Origin: Serratia sp. M24T3 | GTDB lineage: Bacteria > Pseudomonadota > Gammaproteobacteria > Enterobacterales > Enterobacteriaceae | Direction of reading: 5' to 3' | NCBI RefSeq assembly: GCF_000257645.1 | Contig: NZ_AJHJ01000016.1 | Span: 1 to 64,000, forward strand | DNA: 64,000 nucleotides | Shown: positions 47,592-54,787 of the stretch, in pieces | Position numbering within the stretch: the first letter of the stretch is position 1 | How the letters are laid out: each line of letters starts with the position of its first letter | Program-made: the position numbers and the translations under genes | Notes under the pieces: model-generated | Told to the model about the DNA's origin: nothing | The model's database searches: none | What the model saw: the letters and a program-made list of their open reading frames with translations, nothing else

Positions 47592-48940
47592 CACTCACCT
47601 CCTCGCCATGAATTACTGTCACTACGATTGTTGGTGTTTTCTGCGTAACGCTTGGCAGCTTCGGCCTGCTCGATATTGACGAAGTGTCCCCTGCTCCAGC
47701 CCATGTAAAAGGTTTTTGGCTGTCCAGAGCGATACTTTCCAATGATGATTTCAGCGATCCCCTTCATATCACTGTTTTCGTTATAAACCTCATCGCGGTA
47801 AGGAAAAATTATTACGTCCGCATCCTGCTCAATAGCCCCTGACTCTCTTAGATCCCCCATCGTAGGGCGCTTTTCAGAGCGGGACTCGACACCGCGATTA
47901 AGCTGAGAAAGTAGAATCACAGGGACTTTATTCCTCAAACAGAACTGTTTAAGTTTTCGTGTGATTTCTGCAATGGCCAAATCAGAACGCTCAGCCTTTG
48001 GCTTGGGGATAAGTTGCAGGTAGTCGATAGCTAGGAAACTAAGCCCATCGTCATCCATGTTCATGCGTTCAGCATGTGCAATGATTTCTTCAACCGTGAA
48101 TGATCCATCGATTACGTAATTATTTTCATCCAACAGGGTTCCAGTTGCCGTCGTCAAGCGCGTGTAATGCTCCTGGCTCATATCCAATGGGTTGCGTAGC
48201 GTTCTAATTGAAAGCCCTGCACGGTCAGCAACGTGACGTTCCACCACTTGCATATCTGACATTTCCATAGAAATAATCAGACCTTTTCCACGCTGCCGAC
48301 CTATAGAATTGGCAATATTTATAGTCAACTCTGTCTTACCCATGCCTGGTCTGCCAGCAATGATTATCAGGTCTGTCCTATCAAATCCTCCGTACTCTTC
48401 GTCCACTGGGAGTATCCCAGTTTTTAGATACAAACCTGACTCTGAACCCTGCATGCGCTTTTCAAGTACCTGCATGTAGTCATCAAGCATGTCCCCTATA
48501 CGGCGCGGAAGTTTGTCGTTGGTTTCAAACTGAAGCTTAGAGAGCATGCCGGTGACTTGCGCTAGGCGTTCATTAAGGTCGTGGCTTGACGACCCTCTCA
48601 GTAATTCTACCGCCCGTAGCAGGCTCTCTTCTCCCTGGCGAAGCATCCAGCACTGGCGCACTTTCTTTGCCCATGCCTTGATGTTCGCAGCGGAGACACA
48701 GCGAGCTGAAATATCCAGAACGAAGTTTTTCGTCTCCGGCTCAACGCCATCCTGAACAGTGAATATATCTACTGGCTCAGCCTTGATGAGCAAGGCGCGG
48801 ATCACCTTGTACATGCTACGCAGATGGAAATTTAGAAAGGCTTCATCAGGAAGCTTACCGATGATGTCGCGGCAGTCGATATGGTCTCCCTTAAGCATCA
48901 TGGAGCCGATCAGTTGCTCCTCAAAATCATAACTTTCCAT
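47591..48940 (-). CDS. Replicative DNA helicase, DnaB-type
   Basis: This 449-residue SF4 helicase starts at 48940 with AGGAGG six bases upstream. The N-terminal domain (ESYDFEEQLIGSMMLKGDHIDCRDIIGKLPDEAFLNFHLRSMYKVIRALL) precedes the RecA-like core with Walker A (AGRPGMGKTE), Walker B (LAIDYLQL), the PVILLSQLNRGVESRSEKRPTMGDLRESGAIEQDAD block and the Arg-finger region. It unwinds DNA at the phage origin and replaces host DnaB, unlike lambda P which recruits it. Confidence 0.93.
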   Translation of the reverse strand: MESYDFEEQLIGSMMLKGDHIDCRDIIGKLPDEAFLNFHLRSMYKVIRALLIKAEPVDIFTVQDGVEPETKNFVLDISARCVSAANIKAWAKKVRQCWMLRQGEESLLRAVELLRGSSSHDLNERLAQVTGMLSKLQFETNDKLPRRIGDMLDDYMQVLEKRMQGSESGLYLKTGILPVDEEYGGFDRTDLIIIAGRPGMGKTELTINIANSIGRQRGKGLIISMEMSDMQVVERHVADRAGLSIRTLRNPLDMSQEHYTRLTTATGTLLDENNYVIDGSFTVEEIIAHAERMNMDDDGLSFLAIDYLQLIPKPKAERSDLAIAEITRKLKQFCLRNKVPVILLSQLNRGVESRSEKRPTMGDLRESGAIEQDADVIIFPYRDEVYNENSDMKGIAEIIIGKYRSGQPKTFYMGWSRGHFVNIEQAEAAKRYAENTNNRSDSNSWRGGE

Positions 48941-48941
48941 G

Positions 48942-49874
48942 CTAATCCTCCTGGCTAATGATTGGGTCAATGATGCGTTGGGTCAGTGCCGTGCTGATCC
49001 CGTATTTTTTTCCAGCTGGGTTATCTCCCAACGCGTAGGGGGAAGGCGTATATCCAAATTCGATATAGCCGTTGATGAACGTATCGATGTCTACGGGATT
49101 CCGCTTAGTTTGCTTGCAGTGCCGTAAGTGTGATTCATACAGGCGCTTAATGCCTTTCTCGGTGGAAATGCTGATACTGGTGATGCGTGGAAGTCCATGC
49201 TTCTTAGCTTTGCAGTTCCAAGTATCTTGGAAGCGCTCACGGTCGAATGTGAATTTGGATGCTGCCTGTTTTTTGGGTTTAGTTTCTTCCTGCTCGACAA
49301 AACCCCCCTCTGGGGATTTAGGGGGATCTTTTAATTCTTGTTTAAATACATTCTTGTTCTGTTTGACCTGATTAGTTACCAGCTTTGTTACCTGACCTGC
49401 CTCGGAAGCCGCGCTACCACTGGGTTTGTTTGTTACCTCGTTAGTTACTTTGTTTGTTACCTCAAAATCAGCCTGATAATCGGCATAATTTAGGATGGTA
49501 ATCAGCGTTCCATGGCGGCTTCCTGAGTAGCTAATCATCTTCTCTTTTACGAAAAAATCCAGCATGCCACGAACCTGTTTTGCCGTCTTCTCTTCCCCTT
49601 TTGAGTCGAGCAACTTACGGCACATGATGCTAATTTTGGTTACCATCTGCCCGCGAGATAAATCCCATTTCACTCCGTCAAAGATAATACTACGCGGCTT
49701 GTGAGTGGCACCGCCAATCAGGTGAACCCATAGGGCTAACTTCGCGTAATCTCTTGCCCAATCCGTGGTAAGAGCACTCCTGAATAGAGCGAAATGCCCT
49801 AACTTCTGGTTCTCCATCCGTGAACTCCTGAGAGCGGCTTGCTCTCCGAAATCTGCATAGGCTACGTTACTCAT
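48942..49874 (-). CDS. Replication initiator (O-like)
   Basis: This 310-residue protein starts at 49874. The N-terminal winged-helix region (FALFRSALTTDWARDYAKLALWVHLIGGATHKPRSIIFDGVKWDLSRGQMVTKISIM) is the phage replisome organiser type. It is followed by a low-complexity linker with repeated NKVTNEV motifs and a C-terminal helicase-loading type domain (FDRERFQDTWNCKAKKHGLPRITSISISTEKGIKRLYESHLRH, FINGYIEFGYTPSPYALG). The origin may lie in this gene, as in lambda O. Confidence 0.85.
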   Translation of the reverse strand: MSNVAYADFGEQAALRSSRMENQKLGHFALFRSALTTDWARDYAKLALWVHLIGGATHKPRSIIFDGVKWDLSRGQMVTKISIMCRKLLDSKGEEKTAKQVRGMLDFFVKEKMISYSGSRHGTLITILNYADYQADFEVTNKVTNEVTNKPSGSAASEAGQVTKLVTNQVKQNKNVFKQELKDPPKSPEGGFVEQEETKPKKQAASKFTFDRERFQDTWNCKAKKHGLPRITSISISTEKGIKRLYESHLRHCKQTKRNPVDIDTFINGYIEFGYTPSPYALGDNPAGKKYGISTALTQRIIDPIISQED

Positions 49875-50028
49875 CTGGTCGCCCCTTAGGCTTGAAACTG
49901 CGGAATATCTCCGCAAATCGTTTGCCGGCAGCGGGGTTGTCCATGCATGTCATAACGAATTCATCTGGAAGCGCAGCCCTCTGCTGTGTTCTTTCATTGG
50001 GCTGGCGTGTTTTTCTTTTTTGATGCAT
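49867..50028 (-). CDS. Small basic protein upstream of the O-like gene
   Basis: This 53-residue protein (MHQKRKTRQPNERTQQRAALPDEF, then NPAAGKRFAEIFRSFKPKGRPDE) has AGGAG five bases before the ATG. Its stop overlaps the O-like start by 8 bases. The arrangement supports translation; the function is unknown. Confidence 0.65.
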   Translation of the reverse strand: MHQKRKTRQPNERTQQRAALPDEFVMTCMDNPAAGKRFAEIFRSFKPKGRPDE

Positions 50029-50113
50029 AATTACTCCTGTGTATTTGCTCAGTTAAAGCAGCATTATGGTTTGTTCTTAAGCCCCATCTGTTCCCGCGGT
50101 TGGGGCTTTTCTT

Positions 50114-50233
50114 TTAAAACAGCGAAAGTGTGCCGACCGTTTTTCTGGCTCGGGTTTTCTTCGCTGGCTTCTCGTCTTTCGTGGCGTTAGTTTCTGCCCA
50201 CACTCTTGCTCGATATAAGCAGTCATCAAACAT
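50114..50233 (-). CDS. Possible small basic protein downstream of cII
   Basis: This 39-residue frame from the ATG at 50233 (AAGG five bases upstream) encodes MFDDCLYRARVWAE followed by a Lys/Arg-rich tail (KPAKKTRARKTVG). A longer reading to 50308 lacks a ribosome site. A plus-strand GGGGCTTTTC hairpin at 50081-50118 overlaps its 3' end. Evidence is limited to coding-like composition. Confidence 0.4.
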   Translation of the reverse strand: MFDDCLYRARVWAETNATKDEKPAKKTRARKTVGTLSLF

Positions 50234-50345
50234 CGCTCCCTTCTTGCTTGAGTTTTCTGCTCTTTTGCATATATAATTACCCTTGTGATTAGCCTGTACT
50301 GATTGCATTCAATACGCTGTAATGATTTGAAAAACCAAGGTCTCC

Positions 50346-50645
50346 TCAGAAACCCATGGTGATTTGTGAAGCCTCTACCGTTCCAGCGGTCGGGGCTTTT
50401 TTATTGCCTACCGCCTTAAACGCTTCCTGAATTACCCTACCAAGCGGACTAACCTCTGCCGCCATTCGAGCGATACAGAACACTGTGGCGATATCCCGCC
50501 AGTTCATTCGGCTTACCTTCGATTCATGCCAGCCTGCTAAATCTGCGAACTTACGCCCAGTTACCTGAGAGATGGTGAGAAGGAGATCGGTTTCTGCACG
50601 ATCAATTTCTCGCTGAGTCGGCTTGCTGTAGTTTGCGTGTTCCAT
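50346..50645 (-). CDS. cII: Transcriptional activator CII
   Basis: This 99-residue protein matches lambda CII in length, in the helix-turn-helix region (FADLAGWHESKVSRMNWRDIATVFCIARMAAEV) and in the C-terminus (NKKAPTAGTVEASQITMGF, against NKKRPAATERSEQIQMEF in lambda as I recall it). CII activates establishment of lysogeny. Its gene sits between cro and the O-like gene as in lambda. Confidence 0.92.
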   Translation of the reverse strand: MEHANYSKPTQREIDRAETDLLLTISQVTGRKFADLAGWHESKVSRMNWRDIATVFCIARMAAEVSPLGRVIQEAFKAVGNKKAPTAGTVEASQITMGF

Positions 50646-50727
50646 GCGTAATACTTCCGTTGTTGGTTAGTTGTGTGTTTGCGTGATCAGCCCGTGGGGA
50701 TGACCACAGTGGATTTATTCTTCGGGT

Positions 50728-50755
50728 GCACTTTTCAGTGCTCGATTGGTGAGCG
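50728..50755 (-). promoter_or_regulatory. nutR: boxA and boxB for N antitermination
   Basis: On the minus strand boxA-like CGCTCACCA is followed by boxB GCACT-GAAA-AGTGC, a perfect 5-bp stem with a purine loop. It lies just after cro. The same AATCGAGC(A/G)CTGAAAAGTGCA sequence occurs ahead of N at 54233-54254. Confidence 0.85.
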
Positions 50756-50762
50756 GGGGTGC

Positions 50763-50996
50763 TTAGGCTGCTGTTGCGCGTACCTTCGCGAAAACTAGGT
50801 TTTCTTTGGTTACCGGATCGATAGCGGAAAATTCTTTAGTTGCAGCTTCAATCTGCTTTGCCTTTCCCGGTGAGGCGCGACGAAATCCATATGCGATTTG
50901 GTCGAGGTAACCAACTGAGGTATTTGCGAGGATGGCGAGCTTTAACCATTCATCAGAGCTAGCTTCCTTTCTCCATCGGAGCAAATCGTTGTTCAT
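50763..50996 (-). CDS. cro: Cro-like repressor
   Basis: This 77-residue protein has a helix-turn-helix (DEWLKLAILANTSVGYLDQIAYGFRRASPGKAKQIEAAT). It is the first gene of the rightward-type early transcript, divergent from cI. GAGGAC precedes the ATG. Cro proteins repress cI and the early promoters at the shared operators. Confidence 0.85.
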   Translation of the reverse strand: MNNDLLRWRKEASSDEWLKLAILANTSVGYLDQIAYGFRRASPGKAKQIEAATKEFSAIDPVTKENLVFAKVRATAA

Positions 50997-51028
50997 GGTC
51001 TTGTCCTCTTGGTTATTTCAAAGGCAAG

Positions 51029-51094
51029 TTTATCTTTATGATAAATTTACTGCAACCGATATTTATCAATTTGCATATTTATCGCATTGCTAAA
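51029..51094. promoter_or_regulatory. OR operator region
   Basis: The 116-bp gap between cro and cI holds a perfect 17-bp palindrome TTTATC-TTTAT-GATAAA (51029-51045), a near match TTTATC-GCATT-GCTAAA (51078-51094), and a weaker half site at 51062. The same palindrome form recurs at the left promoter. Confidence 0.85.
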
Positions 51095-51112
51095 TAGTGT
51101 AAAAATTGGCAA

Positions 51113-51799
51113 ATGGAAACTAAAGACATCAGGCGAGCGAATCTTGCAGCCTTATTAAAAGATCACCTCGACAAACACTCAGAATCCACTAGGGCTGAGT
51201 TTGCTGTTTTATGCGGTTTGCTTCCGGCTCAGTTAAGCCAGTTGACCGGGGAGAAATCTTTTAGAAATATTGGCGGGAATCTAGCGAGAAAGATTGAAGC
51301 TTCACTTAAACTTCCTAACGGATGGCTTGATACGCTTCAAAGCGGAACCTCAGAAAATACATCTAATGTTTCTTACGTTGGAGTAAAGGAAAGTAAAGGG
51401 CAGTACCCACTCATTAGCTGGGTAAGCGCTGGTTGCTGGCTGGAGGCGGTAGAGCCTTACCGGAAGGATGAGATTGATATATGGCCTGAAACTACCGTTG
51501 ACGCTAGCGAAAACTCGTTCTGGTTGCGCGTTAAAGGGGACTCTATGACCGCACCTGCTGGCTTCACGGTGCCAGAAGGGATGATTATCCTTGTTGACCC
51601 TGATCGGGAGGCAATCAGTGGAAAATTGGTTGTTGCTAAGCTTGAGAGCGATAACGAAGCCACATTTAAGCAGTACATGGTTGATGCGGGTAGAAAGTAT
51701 TTAAAAGCCCTTAACCCACACCACCCGCCTACTATTATCAACGGTAATTGCAAAATCATTGGCGTAGTTGTCGATATCAAGTGGGAGCAGATCCCTTAA
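51113..51799 (+). CDS. cI: CI-type prophage repressor
   Basis: The N-terminal 75 residues of this 228-residue protein contain a helix-turn-helix (RAEFAVLCGLLPAQLSQLTG). The C-terminal S24 domain has the autocleavage site A106-G107 (WVSAGCWLEA), catalytic S144 (KGDSMTAP) and K186 (ATFKQYM). RecA-stimulated cleavage would induce the prophage. No ribosome site precedes the ATG, so the maintenance mRNA may be leaderless as for lambda cI. Confidence 0.95.
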   Translation: METKDIRRANLAALLKDHLDKHSESTRAEFAVLCGLLPAQLSQLTGEKSFRNIGGNLARKIEASLKLPNGWLDTLQSGTSENTSNVSYVGVKESKGQYPLISWVSAGCWLEAVEPYRKDEIDIWPETTVDASENSFWLRVKGDSMTAPAGFTVPEGMIILVDPDREAISGKLVVAKLESDNEATFKQYMVDAGRKYLKALNPHHPPTIINGNCKIIGVVVDIKWEQIP

Positions 51800-51807
51800 G
51801 GCTCAGT

Positions 51808-51823
51808 GGCCTGAAGAGACGTT
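51808..51823 (+). repeat. 16-bp direct repeat, copy 1
   Basis: GGCCTGAAGAGACGTT lies 8 bases after cI and recurs exactly at 52513-52528. A degenerate copy (TTTGAGGAGACGTTTG) lies at 52133-52148. All three stand just upstream of small genes in the rex-position cluster. Confidence 0.9.
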
Positions 51824-51848
51824 CCTCTAACAGAAGGATTTGCACAAA

Positions 51849-51947
51849 ATGAAATTTAGATTCCTACCTCCAGTCATCGTACTTCTTGGTGCGGCAGGCT
51901 TCATGATCTGGTTCTTTGCGAGTGGTGGGGCTGCTCACGGTGGGTGA
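51849..51947 (+). CDS. Small membrane protein downstream of cI
   Basis: This 32-residue peptide (MKFRFLPPVIVLLGAAGFMI, then WFFASGGAAHGG) has AAGGA upstream. It has one membrane helix and a Gly/Ala/His tail. It is probably cotranscribed with cI, so made in lysogens. The function is unknown. Confidence 0.55.
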   Translation: MKFRFLPPVIVLLGAAGFMIWFFASGGAAHGG

Positions 51948-51970
51948 TAACTAATCCTAGATAAGGTTAT

Positions 51971-52060
51971 ATGACTATGAAAAGAACTTTGATAATTGGC
52001 TATATGTCGTTTATTTCAATGGCTTTAATTGTTGCCCTTATCGAGGGTGCTAGGTCATAA
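51971..52060 (+). CDS. Second small membrane peptide downstream of cI
   Basis: This 29-residue peptide (MTMKRTLIIGYMSFISMALI, then VALIEGARS) has AAGG upstream of the ATG. It has one hydrophobic helix. Evidence for translation is start-site quality and placement only. Confidence 0.45.
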   Translation: MTMKRTLIIGYMSFISMALIVALIEGARS

Positions 52061-52132
52061 GTTTCAAAATAAACAGTAGCAATCAAGAGTGGAGAGGCTC
52101 TGGTTGATAGGAGCTGTGTCACAGGGATGTGG

Positions 52133-52148
52133 TTTGAGGAGACGTTTG
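52133..52148 (+). repeat. Degenerate copy of the 16-bp repeat
   Basis: TTTGAGGAGACGTTTG matches the core GAAGAGACGTT of the other copies at most positions and lies 23 bases before the DUF3024-like start. Confidence 0.6.
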
Positions 52149-52170
52149 ATTAGTACATTAAGGAGAAGGT

Positions 52171-52512
52171 ATGGCATTTAACGACTTAGAATTTCACGCG
52201 ATTAAAAAAGAAGTGGAAGTGTTCGTTGAAAGCATTCGGCCTCCTGTACACATCAGGGATGGACTGGATATCGTCTTCACTATTGATGACCAGTCAATCG
52301 AAATAGGTGAAAAACGCCCTGTCTGGAGAGGCGAGCCGGGCGAGTTTTCTGTTCTCGCATCGGTAAAAATAACCTACGTTCGCACGGGGAGTGAATGGAA
52401 ACTCTACTGGATGCGTGCGAGTGAGAGGTGGGAGCTTTATCAGACAGTCGATACGCTTACCGAAGCGCTTGAGATAGTCCGCGCTGATACTCATTGCTGC
52501 TTCTTTGGGTGA
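52171..52512 (+). CDS. DUF3024 family protein
   Basis: This 113-residue protein contains VEVFVESIRPPVHIRDGLDIVFTIDDQSIEIGEKRPVWRGEPGEF, VKITYVRTGSEWKLYWMRASERWELY, the DUF3024 pattern. AAGGAGAAGGT precedes the ATG. The family is of unknown function. It belongs to the cI-downstream cluster. Confidence 0.82.
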   Translation: MAFNDLEFHAIKKEVEVFVESIRPPVHIRDGLDIVFTIDDQSIEIGEKRPVWRGEPGEFSVLASVKITYVRTGSEWKLYWMRASERWELYQTVDTLTEALEIVRADTHCCFFG

Positions 52513-52528
52513 GGCCTGAAGAGACGTT
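52513..52528 (+). repeat. 16-bp direct repeat, copy 2
   Basis: This is an exact second copy of GGCCTGAAGAGACGTT, starting at the DUF3024-like stop and 45 bases before the next gene. Confidence 0.9.
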
Positions 52529-52572
52529 TGGGTGATTTTACAGTATTAATATATTTCTGTTAAGGGATTAAA

Positions 52573-52839
52573 ATGACTACTTTTGCTATTTCAACATCAG
52601 ATAAAAATGACAAATTAAACAGTAAGTTAATATCTCTTTATGGTACACAGAACTTTCTTTTAGTTGACGATTTTTTGCGTATTGTCATTTCAGATAAAGA
52701 TGTAACATCCGAAGATGTTTTTAAAAAGCTTAATCATCAAGGTGATGTTGATGGGAAACTTGTTATATTCGCAGTGAACTCCTACTTCGGATTTCATAAC
52801 AAAACTACCTGGGAGTGGCTTAAGGCTCGGGGGGTATAA
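52573..52839 (+). CDS. Small soluble protein, possibly Cas2/SinR-like ferredoxin fold
   Basis: This 88-residue protein has an alternating strand-helix pattern (MTTFAISTSDKNDKLNSKLISLYG, FLLVDDFLRIVISDKDVTSEDVFKKLN, KLVIFAVNSYFGFHNKTTWEWLKARGV). This resembles SinR-family and Cas2/VapD-like small proteins. It is in an operon with a coiled-coil membrane protein 2 bases downstream, in the position of lambda rexA. A role in exclusion is suggested by place only. Confidence 0.6.
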   Translation: MTTFAISTSDKNDKLNSKLISLYGTQNFLLVDDFLRIVISDKDVTSEDVFKKLNHQGDVDGKLVIFAVNSYFGFHNKTTWEWLKARGV

Positions 52840-52841
52840 AG

Positions 52842-53261
52842 ATGCGTGGCAATGATAGAGATGCTATAGTTACCCCAACAAGTGATAGTGCATCAACTGG
52901 GGGTGGTTCTACAGAACACGCCCTTCAGCAATGGATTATTCAGACTATCAATAGCCTCAAGGATGATTTTGCGACATCTAATGCGAGGAGTGAAACTATG
53001 CATGGCAATATTACTGATCACACTATTTCGCTTGGTCGCATGGCTTCGTCTCTTGAGAGGATAGAAGAACTTCTTAAAAACCAGACAGCTAAAGTTGAAA
53101 AGCTAGATATATCTGTCAAAGATGTTGATGCTACTATTAAAAAATATAAATATATTATTTTAGGGTTCACAATTGCTCTTAGTGTTGTAGGGACCATAAT
53201 TACTTACTTTTTTGGATCCACCTTGTCTACGATAGCTCATGCTGTGATGGCCCTGCATTGA
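52842..53261 (+). CDS. Coiled-coil protein with C-terminal membrane helix
   Basis: This 139-residue protein has a polar N-terminus (residues 1-25), helical and coiled-coil segments (ALQQWIIQTINSLKDDF, LGRMASSLERIEELLKNQTAKVEKLDISVKDVDATIKKY) and a C-terminal membrane anchor (YIILGFTIALSVVGTIITYFFG). It is coupled to the gene before it. Soluble partner plus membrane partner next to cI parallels RexA/RexB in gene order, not in sequence. Confidence 0.65.
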   Translation: MRGNDRDAIVTPTSDSASTGGGSTEHALQQWIIQTINSLKDDFATSNARSETMHGNITDHTISLGRMASSLERIEELLKNQTAKVEKLDISVKDVDATIKKYKYIILGFTIALSVVGTIITYFFGSTLSTIAHAVMALH

Positions 53262-53306
53262 ATTAACAATAAACACAGTTTCTTAGCCATTTTTTTTCTC
53301 TTACCT

Positions 53307-53719
53307 ATTGAATGCCTATAACAACACTAGTCCGTACTATGCTGTTCGCCGGGACCTTACCCGGCTTTTTTGTGGACGCACCTTACCTCAAGTTTTGTAT
53401 GCACAGCAATTACCCAAAACGATCCAATACCCTGATAAATACACAGTGTGAATTTTTTGTAAAATGTAATATTATGCTGTTATCAAAGGCTTCCAATCGA
53501 AGTCTACCATTGAATACTTATAATAAAACTGTGTGTAGCATTCCTTTTGACGCCGGGTTCACCGGCTTTTTTTTTGCCCAAACTTTGACCATAAGCAAAA
53601 TTATTGTTAATCTGCTAAAGCAAGACCAGTGATGTGGTTGAGCATTATCCCTCCAATTGGTTTCTTATTTTCTGATACCTTATAATCCGATACTTCCGGC
53701 CATTGCGCCGGTTTTTTTT
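53307..53719 (+). promoter_or_regulatory. Three tandem promoter-terminator mini-units
   Basis: The 500-bp gap holds three units, each with a TATAAT-like box then a CCGG-core hairpin and T run. Unit 1: TATAAC at 53317, terminator 53348-53371. Unit 2: TATAAT at 53519, terminator 53552-53575. Unit 3: TATAAT at 53681, terminator 53696-53719. Units 1 and 2 share ATTGAATRCYTATAA before the box. If active, they give RNAs of about 25-45 bases. The -35 regions are weak, and no reading frame is convincing. Confidence 0.5.
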
Positions 53720-53768
53720 GCCCTTCATACCCCCTTCCTCACATGCTCAGCTGCATCCTGCAAAACGC

Positions 53769-53978
53769 CTACTCCTCCAAAATCCGTACTGCCAACTCCA
53801 TACACTGAAGCTGCTCCTCATCCCACTTCTCTATGCCCTTTGCTAACTCAGTCCTGAGCACGTCGGCTATCGCCACCCTCTTCGTCTCATAACGTTCCGA
53901 AGTTAGTACAAAGACAGCATCCCCCACTATCCGACACATTTCTTGGTATCGGCGCTCTGCCTCTGCTTCGTAGTCCAT
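53769..53978 (-). CDS. Small helical protein before OL, unknown
   Basis: This 69-residue protein (MDYEAEAERRYQEMCRIVGDAVFVLTSERYETKRVAIADVLRTELAKGIEKWDEEQLQCMELAVRILEE) is helical and acidic. GAGG precedes the ATG at 53978; the TTG at 53984 is less likely. It is convergent with the cI cluster and divergent from the PL transcript. No family is recognised. Confidence 0.65.
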   Translation of the reverse strand: MDYEAEAERRYQEMCRIVGDAVFVLTSERYETKRVAIADVLRTELAKGIEKWDEEQLQCMELAVRILEE

Positions 53979-54079
53979 AGCCAACCCTCAAGATAGATTG
54001 AATTTCATACAACATTACCTCCATGCACCTGCTTTTGGCTAGGTGCGATGAGTCACGTCTGAAGGAGAGTGAAAATAAA

Positions 54080-54162
54080 TTATCAATTTAATCAAAATGA
54101 TAATCTACCACCTTAGCAAATTTATCATTTTGCTATTGCCAATAATTTATCATTTAGATAAA
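54080..54162. promoter_or_regulatory. OL operator region
   Basis: A perfect TTTATC-ATTTA-GATAAA palindrome (54146-54162) matches the OR consensus, with related AT-rich half sites upstream (TTTATC at 54121, TGATAATC at 54109). It stands before nutL and N, so it controls the left early operon. CI bound here and at OR could loop over 3 kb. Confidence 0.8.
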
Positions 54163-54239
54163 GTCACTCCATCGAAACGAAACATCGATGCGGAGCAAGA
54201 GGCGCCGTGAAGTACTCACCAGGATGGTGAATCAATCGA

Positions 54240-54253
54240 GCGCTGAAAAGTGC
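54240..54253 (+). promoter_or_regulatory. nutL boxB hairpin
   Basis: GCGCT-GAAA-AGTGC forms a boxB-like hairpin (one G-T pair) in the leader between OL and N. A boxA-like ACTCACCA lies at 54214-54221. The flanking AATCGAGC matches nutR exactly. Confidence 0.8.
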
Positions 54254-54415
54254 AAACAACCAAGCGAGATAGTTTTGGGGTGTGGTGAAGAGTTCATGGA
54301 CGGGAATATGTCGCACGTAGAGCGGCGAGGCCAGCTCAATTCACTTAATGATGGTAAGCGGGTCACATTGGGAATCTCACCTACCACACCACCCAAACCA
54401 TTTCAGGAGGTCATG

Positions 54416-54775
54416 ATGATTAAGCTTCACAACATCAAAGCTAACGCTCGTAGCCGTCGTGACGAGCAGCGCAAAGCGAAGCAGCGGGTATGGGCCACCG
54501 CCAATCCATTACTCGTTGGCAGGACGTATCAGGTAGCACCTCAGCGCCTATCGCTCATCAAGCGTGCTGGTTACTCACCGGCACCACTGAAATTTCTCGC
54601 CGCCAGCGCTAAAAAGCGGGTGAAGGAATACAAGATGCAAATAATCAGAGCTTCGTACCTGTTCGAATATGAATTTAAACGCAAGCCTCTGACTGAGGGC
54701 TCTATCTGCTTGCCAGATGTTGCACGATTCGCAGCCGGGCATCGTAAACCAGTTGAAACAGTAACAGCGAGGTAA
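54416..54775 (+). CDS. N: Antitermination protein N
   Basis: This 119-residue protein starts at 54416, five bases after AGGAGG. The arginine-rich motif (NARSRRDEQRKAKQRVWATANPLLVG) aligns residue by residue with lambda N (DAQTRRRERRAEKQAQWKAANPLLVG). The rest is basic and helical without structure-defining Cys. It binds boxB RNA and lets polymerase pass early terminators. The 228-base leader holding nutL is translatable in frame from 54188 but looks non-coding. Confidence 0.9.
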   Translation: MIKLHNIKANARSRRDEQRKAKQRVWATANPLLVGRTYQVAPQRLSLIKRAGYSPAPLKFLAASAKKRVKEYKMQIIRASYLFEYEFKRKPLTEGSICLPDVARFAAGHRKPVETVTAR

Positions 54776-54787
54776 TCAAGAGATTCC

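Noticed and set aside
50081..50402. Two plus-strand GGGGCTTTT hairpins considered as real terminators
   Set aside because: No forward transcript is expected here; one lies inside the cII coding end and the other in a small minus-strand frame, so they may be coding coincidences.
54188..54412. N-terminal extension of N by 76 residues
   Set aside because: This stretch contains nutL and lacks similarity to N; AGGAGG lies directly before 54416, where the lambda-like N sequence begins.
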